Source: Asticcacaulis sp. MM231
GTDB lineage: Bacteria; Pseudomonadota; Alphaproteobacteria; Caulobacterales; Caulobacteraceae
Direction: 5' to 3'
NCBI RefSeq assembly: GCF_964186625.1
Contig: NZ_OZ075110.1
Coordinates: 489,501-553,500, forward strand
Length of the DNA stretch: 64,000 bases
Shown: one piece after another, positions 33,155 through 41,416 of the stretch
Position numbering within the stretch: the stretch's first letter is position 1
Layout of the letters: each line of letters starts with the position of its first letter
Notes under the pieces: generated by a model
What the model was told of the DNA's origin: nothing
What the model saw: the letters and a program-made list of their open reading frames with translations, nothing else
Database searches by the model: none
Made by a program: the position numbers and the translations under genes

Positions 33155-33895
33155 ATGGCCCTAACCGCCTTGACACTCGAAGATCCTACGCTGCCCGCCG
33201 CGGCCATTATTGCCGTACTGGAGAGCGGCCGACTGTTTCCGCCGGGGGCGAGCCTTGTTGCCGGGCGGATTCCAGATGTTGCGACCGTGGTCTATCCCGA
33301 GGAAGAGGTGAGCTTGGCGTCCGCGTCGGCAAAACGCCGCCGGGAGTTTTCGGCGGGCCGGACCGTGGCGCGCCGCGCAATCCGTGCCTTGGGGATCGAG
33401 GTTGAAGCCATTCCCGCGCGGGCGGACCGGTCGCCGGTTTGGCCGGACGGCATAACGGCCTCGATCAGTCACTCAGGGGACATCTGTGCGGCGGTTGCAG
33501 CCCGCAAAGGCGTTCTTCTCAGTATCGGTCTCGACGTTGAAATCACAGAACCGTCCGGCCGCGGACTAGCCCGATATATAGCAGGCGAGGAGGAGTTGTG
33601 CCGTGCATCGGGGGCTCTGGGTGAAGACGGCCTGGCTCTTCGTGTCTTGTTTAGCGCCAAGGAAGCGTTCTTTAAGGCGTGGCATCCGCTTTTCGGCACA
33701 TGGCTCGACTTTCATGATGTTCGCGTGGGGCTCGGGCAAGGGGCACAAAATGGAACTGACGCTTCAGCCCTTAGCTTTGATGCGCCCAACATGAGCACGG
33801 TCAGACCGCTAAATTTTCAAGGTCGATGGCAGCTTGTGGAACGGGCAGTTCTCGTTGGCGTCACCTGTTCTCTGTCAGGCTCGGACACAGGTTAG
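33155..33895 (+). CDS. 4'-phosphopantetheinyl transferase (EntD/Sfp-type)
   Basis: This 246-residue enzyme loads coenzyme A-derived phosphopantetheine onto carrier protein serines. Motifs in order are R-R-E-F-S-A-G-R (about residue 63), S-I-S-H-S-G-D (about 105), the magnesium-binding G-L-D-V-E (about 124) and F-S-A-K-E-A-F-F-K (about 165), which together define the EntD-like branch. It would activate the ACP and PCP domains of the two megasynthases downstream (Ser588, Ser1623 and Ser509). Its presence inside the cluster supports a self-contained pathway. It starts 3 bases after the previous stop; a 240-base gap without a supported gene follows. Confidence 0.93.
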   Translation: MALTALTLEDPTLPAAAIIAVLESGRLFPPGASLVAGRIPDVATVVYPEEEVSLASASAKRRREFSAGRTVARRAIRALGIEVEAIPARADRSPVWPDGITASISHSGDICAAVAARKGVLLSIGLDVEITEPSGRGLARYIAGEEELCRASGALGEDGLALRVLFSAKEAFFKAWHPLFGTWLDFHDVRVGLGQGAQNGTDASALSFDAPNMSTVRPLNFQGRWQLVERAVLVGVTCSLSGSDTG

Positions 33896-34082
33896 GGGTG
33901 GCAGCCCGGATGCGTCGCCTTCGTGCCTGTTCTCTAAATCCCGCCAAATCTTATGGAGCTGCGCAATTTGGAAAAGTGGACGAATTGGAAAGGTTGCCAA
34001 CAAAAATCGCCGTTATATCAAAGGCTTGCTAAATCCTAAGCTGAGTATCGTTACAACCGCAACCGTGTCGGGAAAAATAAGC

Positions 34083-34111
34083 TTGACAGCGATGTCAGGG
34101 GCATTTTACCA
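34083..34111 (+). promoter_or_regulatory. Possible internal promoter
   Basis: TTGACA (34083-34088) is a perfect -35 box, with a weak -10 TTACCA (34106-34111) at 17-base spacing, 25 bases before the next gene. It may give the main biosynthetic genes separate expression. Confidence 0.3.
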
Positions 34112-34135
34112 ACTCCACATATAAAAATTTATTCC

Positions 34136-35005
34136 ATGATAAAAATGGAAAGCCGCTTGCGGCATCGGGGGACTATGCTCAATTTTCGACCACAGGCTTA
34201 TTGGGACACTGGAATTGTGTCTGTCGCAAGCGCGCTGAGCGCACAGGATATTCGCGAGATCAACGCCAAGGTTGACCTTTATCTCGCGAACCATACCTAC
34301 GGCGTGGTAAGGGAAGACGGAGGCGATAGCGTCCGCGCGGTGCATGGCTTGCATCTGGTGGACCCTTTCTTCGGATCGCTTTCTGAACGTCCAGATTTCG
34401 TCGATAGCGTCGAGGAAATCCTTGGCGGATCAGTCTACGTCCATCAGTTCAAGATCAATCTCAAAGTCGCCCGTTTCGGTGAGAGCTGGCCCTGGCACCA
34501 GGATTACATCTTCTGGAAGGAGCTGGACGGTATTGGCAGGCCCGACCTCGTCAACCTGGCGATTTATCTTTCAGATGCTGACATTGACGCCGGCCCACTG
34601 CGGTTTTTACCGGGCTCCCACCATTGGGGGGATGTGTGTCAACGGGTGACACGAGACGCGGGGGCGAACGGCTCTGGGATTGACAGCGACTGGCAATCGA
34701 ATGTCGCACGGAACCTGACCTTTCAGGTGCCTGCGCCGGCATTGCAGACGCACTTGGCACAGGTCGCGCCGATCACCGCGATCCGGTCAGCCGGCGACGC
34801 TGACATCTTCCATCCCCAGCTCGTCCACGGGTCTGGACCGAACACCTCCGCGTTCGACCGAAGGCTTCTTATTATCACTTATAATCGCACCGATAACCTG
34901 CCTGAGCTAGGCGCACGCCGGCGACCGGACTTCCTGTGCTCGCAAAGGTTTGAGCCTATTCGCCTTCCCACAAAAAAAGAAGTTTCAGAGGACGTGCGCA
35001 TATGA
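34136..35005 (+). CDS. Phytanoyl-CoA dioxygenase-like Fe(II)/2-oxoglutarate oxygenase
   Basis: This 289-residue PhyH-family protein has the facial triad expected for non-haem iron: W-H-Q-D with His121 and Asp123, and the distal H-P-Q-L-V-H-G-S-G with His231. A conserved G-P-L-R-F-L-P-G-S-H-H lies between. Such enzymes hydroxylate an unactivated carbon using 2-oxoglutarate and oxygen; in natural-product clusters they commonly modify amino acid or acyl building blocks. Several starts are possible (34136, 34145, 34175), and the last gives the usual family beginning. Its stop overlaps the transporter start by 4 bp. Confidence 0.9.
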   Translation: MIKMESRLRHRGTMLNFRPQAYWDTGIVSVASALSAQDIREINAKVDLYLANHTYGVVREDGGDSVRAVHGLHLVDPFFGSLSERPDFVDSVEEILGGSVYVHQFKINLKVARFGESWPWHQDYIFWKELDGIGRPDLVNLAIYLSDADIDAGPLRFLPGSHHWGDVCQRVTRDAGANGSGIDSDWQSNVARNLTFQVPAPALQTHLAQVAPITAIRSAGDADIFHPQLVHGSGPNTSAFDRRLLIITYNRTDNLPELGARRRPDFLCSQRFEPIRLPTKKEVSEDVRI

Positions 35006-36336
35006 AGGCTCTCAAGCTTAAGGAACTGGTGAGCTACGGCGTCGGAGACGCCGGGCAGGCCCTAATCGGTACGTTGATCGGTTTCTATCAACTCTACTAT
35101 TTCACGGACATTCTGAGGCTTCCGCTTGGCAGCATCGCGGGTCTCTTCATGCTGACCAAGATTTTGGACAGCGCGAGCTTTCCCCTGTTCGGGCTTATGC
35201 TTGATCGCGTTTCGGGCGGCGTCGGCGCCTTCCTGAAATGGCGTCTTTGGCTCGTCATACCGTTCTTCGTCGTCTCTGTGCTTTTGTTCACCTACGATCC
35301 CAATTGGAGCACCGAGTTCAGGATCATCTACGCCTACGCCGTCGTGAGCCTTTTCGTGGTCCTAAGCGCCCTGATTTCGGTCGTTTACACGAGCCTGGTG
35401 TCTTCGATCGCGACACAGGCCAGCGACCGCGCCAGACTGTCGACCGTACGCTTCGTGTTCGCCTTCGGCGCCAGCACGCTTGCAACCTTCTTCATTAAAT
35501 ACCTGGTCGATTATCTCGGCGGGAAGACGGGCGGCGGTTTTCAGTCGGTGGCGTTTATCTTTTCGATTATGGCGACCGGCCTTCTCTATATCACCATGTC
35601 CGCGACCCGGAACCGGACCGTGGCGAGACCGGACGAACCTCCCCACGGTATCGGCAGCGCGTTCGCTATTGTCAGGAACCCGATGTTTCTGGGCCCTGTC
35701 GTCGCGACCTTTTTCGCAGGGCTTTTTGTCGCCTTTAAATCGCAGATGACGCTCTATTTTATCAACTATGCCATGAACCGAGAAGACATCGGCAACTTCA
35801 TGCTGGCGGGCGGTACGATCTCTTGCGCCATCGGCGTCGGCTTGGTTGGATTTGTCATCAACCGCATCAATCGGAAATCTCTCTATGTTGTCCTGATGGC
35901 GCTCAACGCGCTTTTTGTCGGAGCGATCTATTTTGTCGACAGGTCCAATATCTACACCATCATCGCGTTCCATTGCCTGAACTCGGCCCTGGGCGGCGCA
36001 TGCTCACCCGTCATCTTTTCCATCTATTCCGATGTCGTCGACTACCTGGATGAAACCTTGAATTTCAGGGCGCCGGCCCTGGTCAATTCGGTGGCCATGC
36101 TGGCGGGGCGCCTCGGCGGATCACTGGGCATGGTGCTTACGCCCGTGGGACTGGCCATATCTCAGTACCACCCCAATCAGCAGCAAACTTCAGGGTCGAT
36201 CCTGGGAATCGCATTGATGTTCACGCTGGTTCCCGGCCTCTTCGCCTTCATTTCGGCCATGGCGATGGTGACCTATAAGCTCACGAACAGGGCCTCAGAG
36301 GATATTTCGGAGCGACTTGCGGGGGAGGCCGGGTAG
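35002..36336 (+). CDS. MFS transporter of the GPH / MFS_2 type
   Basis: This 444-residue protein has about twelve hydrophobic segments. It starts L-V-S-Y-G-V-G-D-A-G-Q-A, the typical opening of the glycoside-pentoside-hexuronide:cation symporter group, and has L-F-G-L-M-L-D-R after helix 2. Members move sugars or other organic solutes with sodium or protons; relatives in natural-product clusters may export or import a precursor. It is translationally coupled to the oxygenase (ATGA overlap) and is directly followed, without a gap, by the NRPS gene. Substrate is unknown. Confidence 0.88.
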   Translation: MKALKLKELVSYGVGDAGQALIGTLIGFYQLYYFTDILRLPLGSIAGLFMLTKILDSASFPLFGLMLDRVSGGVGAFLKWRLWLVIPFFVVSVLLFTYDPNWSTEFRIIYAYAVVSLFVVLSALISVVYTSLVSSIATQASDRARLSTVRFVFAFGASTLATFFIKYLVDYLGGKTGGGFQSVAFIFSIMATGLLYITMSATRNRTVARPDEPPHGIGSAFAIVRNPMFLGPVVATFFAGLFVAFKSQMTLYFINYAMNREDIGNFMLAGGTISCAIGVGLVGFVINRINRKSLYVVLMALNALFVGAIYFVDRSNIYTIIAFHCLNSALGGACSPVIFSIYSDVVDYLDETLNFRAPALVNSVAMLAGRLGGSLGMVLTPVGLAISQYHPNQQQTSGSILGIALMFTLVPGLFAFISAMAMVTYKLTNRASEDISERLAGEAG

Positions 36337-39300
36337 ATGGGGAGTGGGTCCAGAGCCAAGGTTGGCGCAACGACGATCCTTGACAGCCTGATAGCGAACG
36401 CCGTGGCCAGACCCGATGATGTCGCATGGGTGTTTCCTCAGGACGTGCGCGAGCTTTCGAACGCGGCCCTGCTGTCAGAAGTTCGCAGGCTTGCGGCCGG
36501 ACTCGCGCGCTTTTGTGAGCCGGGCGACCGGCTAGCCATCCAGCTCCCTCAAGGTGCGGATTACGTGCTGGTATTTTGGGCCTGCATTTATGCGGGAGTG
36601 ATAGCCGTACCACTTTATCCCGGTTCCAAGCGTGACGTTAAGGCACGTCTGTCAGCGACGATCGCCGATTGTGGGGCCAAATACACAATGGTCGCTCAGG
36701 CCGTCGATCCCAGCCATCTAACGGTCCGGGACCTCCAGGGCAGCGCCGATACAGTGACTGAACCTTCATCCGCACACTCTGGACTCGCCTATATTCAGTA
36801 TAGTTCGGGATCGACCGGTGCGCCGAAAGGCGTGATGATTTCTCACGATAATATCCTAGCCAATGTCACTATGATCGCTGAGTTGGCGGCGGTGACATCG
36901 GATGACGTCTTTATCAGTTGGTTACCGCTGCACCACGACCTGGGGCTCGTAAACACCGTCCTGTTGCCGGCCTTTATGGGATGCAGGTCCGTGATTTCCA
37001 CGCCTTTGTCGTTCATGCGCAATCCCCAATCCTGGCTTGGCCTGATGACGCAATATCGGGGAACCGTGTCCGGCGCGCCGAATTTTGCCTATCAGATGTG
37101 CGTCGACCGTATGCGAACAGGCGCGCTTGAGGGCCTCGATCTCCGTGCATGGCGCGTGGCTTTCAACGCTGCTGAACCTGTGCAGGTGGAGACGCTTCGC
37201 GCGTTTGCACAAGCCTACGAACCCGCGGGCTTCAGACGGGAGTCCTTCTTTGCTGCCTATGGGATGGCTGAGGCGACCGTTTTCGTGAGCGGTGCGTTCT
37301 GGAATCAATCCCAGGAGACAACCAACGCCCAAGGCGACAACGGCGGGGTGGTCGCGCATACCATCAATTGCGGAACCGTCCCTCCGGATGACCTGGTCGT
37401 GGTGGATGAGTCCCGACAGGTCTGTGCGGATGGGCAACGGGGAGAGATATGGATACGAGGCCGGCATGTCTCCGCCGGATACTTTGGCACAGACCAGGGA
37501 GAGGCCTCGCCCTTCGCCGTTTTCACTGCGGACGGTCGCGGACCCTTTTTCAAAACCGGCGACAACGGCGCGATCCTGGGCGGGCGTCTTTACGTCCTCG
37601 GGCGAATCAAGGAAATCATCATCCAAAATGGCCGTAATCTCTATCCAACGGATCTTGAGCATGTCGCGCACAACGTCCTTGCCGGGGACAAGCGTTTTGG
37701 CGTCGTCGCGGTCATTGGCAAGGCCTGGAAAGGGACTGAGGTTCCGCTGGCGGTTGTCGAGCTTCGCGACGCATCGGACGCAAATGGGGCGGAGGACCTG
37801 CGCCGTGTGGCCGGTGCGGTCTTTGACGCACTCGACGTGGTGCTGTATGATGTTCTGACCGTTCCGGCCGGCTCCATACAAAGAACCTCGTCTGGCAAGA
37901 TCAAACGTGGCGAACTGCGCCGGATGCTCGAAGAAGGCCTTGTCGAGGGGCGCAGCCAGATGGAGCTTGGCGCGACCGGTACACCTGACGCGAACACAGC
38001 CTATGCCTTTGAACCACGCCTGATCGAACTGGTGCAAACTCTTGCCAATGAGGAGGTTATCGACCCCAACAGGTCGCTGCTCAGCTACGGCCTGTCCTCC
38101 CTCCAACTGAGCCAGCTCGCCGTAGAAGCCGAGACGATCTCGGGCGTGGCTCTGGCGGCGCGAGACATATTCGAGACACCTACGGTACGGCATATCGCCA
38201 GACTGATCCAGGCCCGCTTGTCCAAAGACGTTGTCACCGCAACGCCCGCGGCGCCGATCGGCCTGACCTGCAATCAGCAGATGATGCTTTCCGTCGATGT
38301 GTTGTCGCCCGGACATCGGGGCTACATTCTGCCGTTGGCGCTGCGACTCTCCGGAGATCTCGATCAGGCGCGCCTAGCGGCCGCCATGCGTCAGGTCGTT
38401 GCCCGCCATGACATCCTGCGAACAATCTATCCCTTGACGATAGAGGGCGTGCACAGCTCTGCCGTCTTGGAGACCGCGCTTGAGATTTCTCAAGAAACCG
38501 TCCCGGAGGCATCAATTTCGGCGGCGGTCTGCGCGTTTGCCAGTCGTGCCTTTGACCTTGCCGCCGATATACCGGTGCGTGCGAAGATATTCAGCCTGGA
38601 TGAATCTCGGGACATAGTTCTGGCGCTCGTCATTCATCACATCGCCGCCGACGGCTGGTCACTGCACCTCCTGGCGCGGGACATCGTCAAGGCCTGTCTT
38701 TCGCTGGCGGAAGCAGGGCCTTGCGTGAGGTTCGATCCGCCTCAGATCGATCAGAACGTGGTCACAAGCAGCTTGGACTATTGGCGCGCGCATTTGGCCG
38801 GATTGCCATCGGTCCACAGCCTTCCTGTGGATGCCCCCAGGCAGTCGCATCGGGAGAAGAACGGTCGGCGGTATGATCTGGTTTTGCCGCCCAGGGAGGT
38901 CAATGCGCTGAAGGGTTTGTGTGCAGCGGAGGGTGCCACCCTGTTCAGTGGCCTTCATGCCCTCTTTGCCCTGGCCCTGGCGCGGGCAGGTAATGAACCG
39001 GACATTGTGCTGGGGACATTCCTCAGTGGCCGGGACCGCTCGGGCGACACGGTACGGATCGGTTTCCTTGCGGAGACGACCTTATTGCGCACCCGGGTCG
39101 ATCTGGGTCGATCACTGCGGGACGTCATAAGATCATGCCATGGCGTCTTGCAGGAGGCTCGGCGACATCCCGGTGTCTCTTACATGGACCTGCTACGGGA
39201 ATTGAAGCCTGCGCGCGAGGCCACCCACAATCCACTGTTTCAGGTTACGCTGAATCTTCATGACTATGCGTTCGATTGCCTCACTGAACAGGAGGCAGGG

Positions 39301-41415
39301 AAAAAAATAAACGCGAAGCGATTGCCGGTGGATCTCGGTGTGACGCGATTCGACCTTGGCCTCGACGTCTATGCCGAAGCGGACGCGATGCGCCTCTCGC
39401 TTGAATACGACGTCGACCTGTTTGAGGAGGCCTCGATCCATCGTTTGGCCGACTACATGTACGAACTGCTCCAGGCCGGTTTGGCGCAGCCGACCATTCC
39501 CACCGGGCTTTTGCGGGCCGGAGGGCTGCTTTCGTTTCCCGAAGCGGTCACGGAAAGAAGTTGGAGCAACCTTTATGACGCCTTCGATCGCGTGGCCCGT
39601 GAGAAGCACGAAGCGCCGGCAATCCGGTTCGCCGGGCAAACCTGGACATACGGTATGCTCGGTGAGGAGGTCGCAAGGATAGCAGAAGGACTGCGTGAAG
39701 GGGTGCGCGCGGGGGATCGTGTCATCATCTTCATGCGCCGTTCGCCGGCGTATATTGCGTCGCTTCTGGCGATCCTTTCCCTCGATTGCACCTATGTTCC
39801 GATTGATCCCGACTTCTACCAAGACTCAATCGGCGCGAAGATCCGCCATATTTCCCCGGCCTTCGTGTTGGTGGATGGCCACACTGCCGAGATGGTTGAG
39901 GATCTGAGCAACTCCGTAAAGTTGGTCAATGTGGCAGACCTCTCGCATCCAGCTTCTTTGTCAGTTCCGCCCGATCGAGGCGCGCAACATGCGGCCTATA
40001 TACTGTTTACCTCGGGTAGCACGGGCGAGCCCAAGGCGGTGTCGATGGGCCATATACCGCTGCTCAATCTGATAGACCAAATTGCAAGCACAGCGGATTT
40101 GTCATCGCCTGTGGTTCTGAACTATTCGTCGATCGCCTTCGACATGCACTTTACCGAGGTGTTCAGCGCCCTTCTTCTTGGCGGTGTTGTCGTTCTGGCC
40201 GATGAAGCGACACGGTTGGATTCCTTAGGCTTGCTTAGGTTGGTAGCGGAGGAAGGTGTCACACTGCTAAACCTGTCCTATCCGGTACTTTGTGAGCTCG
40301 CGAGCGCATCCAATCAAAGCCGGATCGAACTGACGTCGGTCAATACGGTCTTCTCGACGGCGCAGCAGTTGAAGATCACGCCCGTGCTGAGGTCTTTCTT
40401 CCAGAGACATGGCCGGGCAAGACTTTATAATCACTATGGGCCGACCGAGACCCACGTGGTCACCATCGCCGCGCTGAAGGGGCCTTCGGAAGCCTGGCCC
40501 GACATTCCGGACATTGGTCAGGCAATCGGCGGTTGCCACTGCTTTGTCATCAATGCCTCCGGCACGCCGGAACCGCAGGGTATGGTCGGTGAGCTTTGCG
40601 TGGCGGGCCTGCCGCTAGCGGAGGGTTATTACGCCAATCCGACCATGACGGCCTCGCGCTTCATTTCCATATCTGACGCGTCAGGCAAGCCTGTGAGAGC
40701 TTACCGGACGGGCGACTTTGCTCGCAGGGCGCTTGATGAGAGATGGCAATATTTAGGCCGGAAGGATCACCAACTCAAGATACGGGGCTTGCGCGTTGAT
40801 CTGCCGGATATCGAGGCGTCGATCCTGCAATGCACGGGTGTGTTGCAGGCGGCTGTGGTGGCGCGTGAGGTGGGCCAAGGCCACCGCCTTGTCGCTTATG
40901 TCCAGCCAGCGGATATGGACGCGACCGCGGCTGAAGCATTGCCCGTTCTGATTGAAGACACGCTTCGCCGCAGTCTTGCCTCCTATATGATTCCCGACAT
41001 CTACATTCTTGTCGAGCGTTTCGACCTCAATCAGAACGGCAAGATCGACGTGTCACGGTTGCCTGCGGCCGCGTTTGGGGACGAGGTGTCCTTCGAAGGG
41101 CCGGCCAATGCGGAAGAAGCGTTTCTCTACAGTGTCTGGCGACGCGTGCTGGGGCATGACCAATTCGGGCGGCGGACCAATTTTTTCGAAGCGGGCGGCG
41201 ATTCCATGGCGCTGATGTCGGTCAAGCGCGAACTCGATCTCCAGTTTGGCTTCGAGGTCGATTTGGTGGCCGTCTACGGTAGTCCTACCATTGCTGACCT
41301 AGCGTCCATTGGATCGCGACAAAGCGATGATCGTGACTGGCGCGGCCCGCGCCGGAAAAACCTGAACATACTCCGTCGCCAACGCGCGGTGCCCCAACGA
41401 CAGTCCGGAGGATAG
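36337..41415 (+). CDS. Hybrid synthase: fatty acyl-AMP ligase-ACP-C-A-PCP
   Basis: This 1,692-residue protein has five domains. Residues ~1-540 are a fatty acyl-AMP ligase (Y-S-S-G-S-T-G-A-P-K-G-V, W-L-P-L-H-H-D-L-G, Y-G-M-A-E-A-T), activating a fatty acid. An acyl carrier (Y-G-L-S-S-L-Q, Ser588) follows. Next is a condensation domain with intact H-H-I-A-A-D-G (His767-His768). A second adenylation domain (~1075-1565) has L-F-T-S-G-S-T-G-E-P-K and N-H-Y-G-P-T-E-T. My hand alignment to GrsA gives pocket residues D-M-T-Y-F-T-H-V-V-K, which I cannot assign to an amino acid; Asp235 suggests an alpha-amino acid. The last domain is a peptidyl carrier (G-G-D-S, Ser1623). It should make an N-acyl aminoacyl thioester. 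No thioesterase is present; the next protein starts 1 bp later. Confidence 0.93.
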   Translation: MGSGSRAKVGATTILDSLIANAVARPDDVAWVFPQDVRELSNAALLSEVRRLAAGLARFCEPGDRLAIQLPQGADYVLVFWACIYAGVIAVPLYPGSKRDVKARLSATIADCGAKYTMVAQAVDPSHLTVRDLQGSADTVTEPSSAHSGLAYIQYSSGSTGAPKGVMISHDNILANVTMIAELAAVTSDDVFISWLPLHHDLGLVNTVLLPAFMGCRSVISTPLSFMRNPQSWLGLMTQYRGTVSGAPNFAYQMCVDRMRTGALEGLDLRAWRVAFNAAEPVQVETLRAFAQAYEPAGFRRESFFAAYGMAEATVFVSGAFWNQSQETTNAQGDNGGVVAHTINCGTVPPDDLVVVDESRQVCADGQRGEIWIRGRHVSAGYFGTDQGEASPFAVFTADGRGPFFKTGDNGAILGGRLYVLGRIKEIIIQNGRNLYPTDLEHVAHNVLAGDKRFGVVAVIGKAWKGTEVPLAVVELRDASDANGAEDLRRVAGAVFDALDVVLYDVLTVPAGSIQRTSSGKIKRGELRRMLEEGLVEGRSQMELGATGTPDANTAYAFEPRLIELVQTLANEEVIDPNRSLLSYGLSSLQLSQLAVEAETISGVALAARDIFETPTVRHIARLIQARLSKDVVTATPAAPIGLTCNQQMMLSVDVLSPGHRGYILPLALRLSGDLDQARLAAAMRQVVARHDILRTIYPLTIEGVHSSAVLETALEISQETVPEASISAAVCAFASRAFDLAADIPVRAKIFSLDESRDIVLALVIHHIAADGWSLHLLARDIVKACLSLAEAGPCVRFDPPQIDQNVVTSSLDYWRAHLAGLPSVHSLPVDAPRQSHREKNGRRYDLVLPPREVNALKGLCAAEGATLFSGLHALFALALARAGNEPDIVLGTFLSGRDRSGDTVRIGFLAETTLLRTRVDLGRSLRDVIRSCHGVLQEARRHPGVSYMDLLRELKPAREATHNPLFQVTLNLHDYAFDCLTEQEAGKKINAKRLPVDLGVTRFDLGLDVYAEADAMRLSLEYDVDLFEEASIHRLADYMYELLQAGLAQPTIPTGLLRAGGLLSFPEAVTERSWSNLYDAFDRVAREKHEAPAIRFAGQTWTYGMLGEEVARIAEGLREGVRAGDRVIIFMRRSPAYIASLLAILSLDCTYVPIDPDFYQDSIGAKIRHISPAFVLVDGHTAEMVEDLSNSVKLVNVADLSHPASLSVPPDRGAQHAAYILFTSGSTGEPKAVSMGHIPLLNLIDQIASTADLSSPVVLNYSSIAFDMHFTEVFSALLLGGVVVLADEATRLDSLGLLRLVAEEGVTLLNLSYPVLCELASASNQSRIELTSVNTVFSTAQQLKITPVLRSFFQRHGRARLYNHYGPTETHVVTIAALKGPSEAWPDIPDIGQAIGGCHCFVINASGTPEPQGMVGELCVAGLPLAEGYYANPTMTASRFISISDASGKPVRAYRTGDFARRALDERWQYLGRKDHQLKIRGLRVDLPDIEASILQCTGVLQAAVVAREVGQGHRLVAYVQPADMDATAAEALPVLIEDTLRRSLASYMIPDIYILVERFDLNQNGKIDVSRLPAAAFGDEVSFEGPANAEEAFLYSVWRRVLGHDQFGRRTNFFEAGGDSMALMSVKRELDLQFGFEVDLVAVYGSPTIADLASIGSRQSDDRDWRGPRRKNLNILRRQRAVPQRQSGG

Positions 41416-41416
41416 A

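Noticed and set aside
36922..38316. 464-codon minus-strand frame
   Set aside because: It lies antisense to the fatty acyl-AMP ligase domain and has no family motifs.
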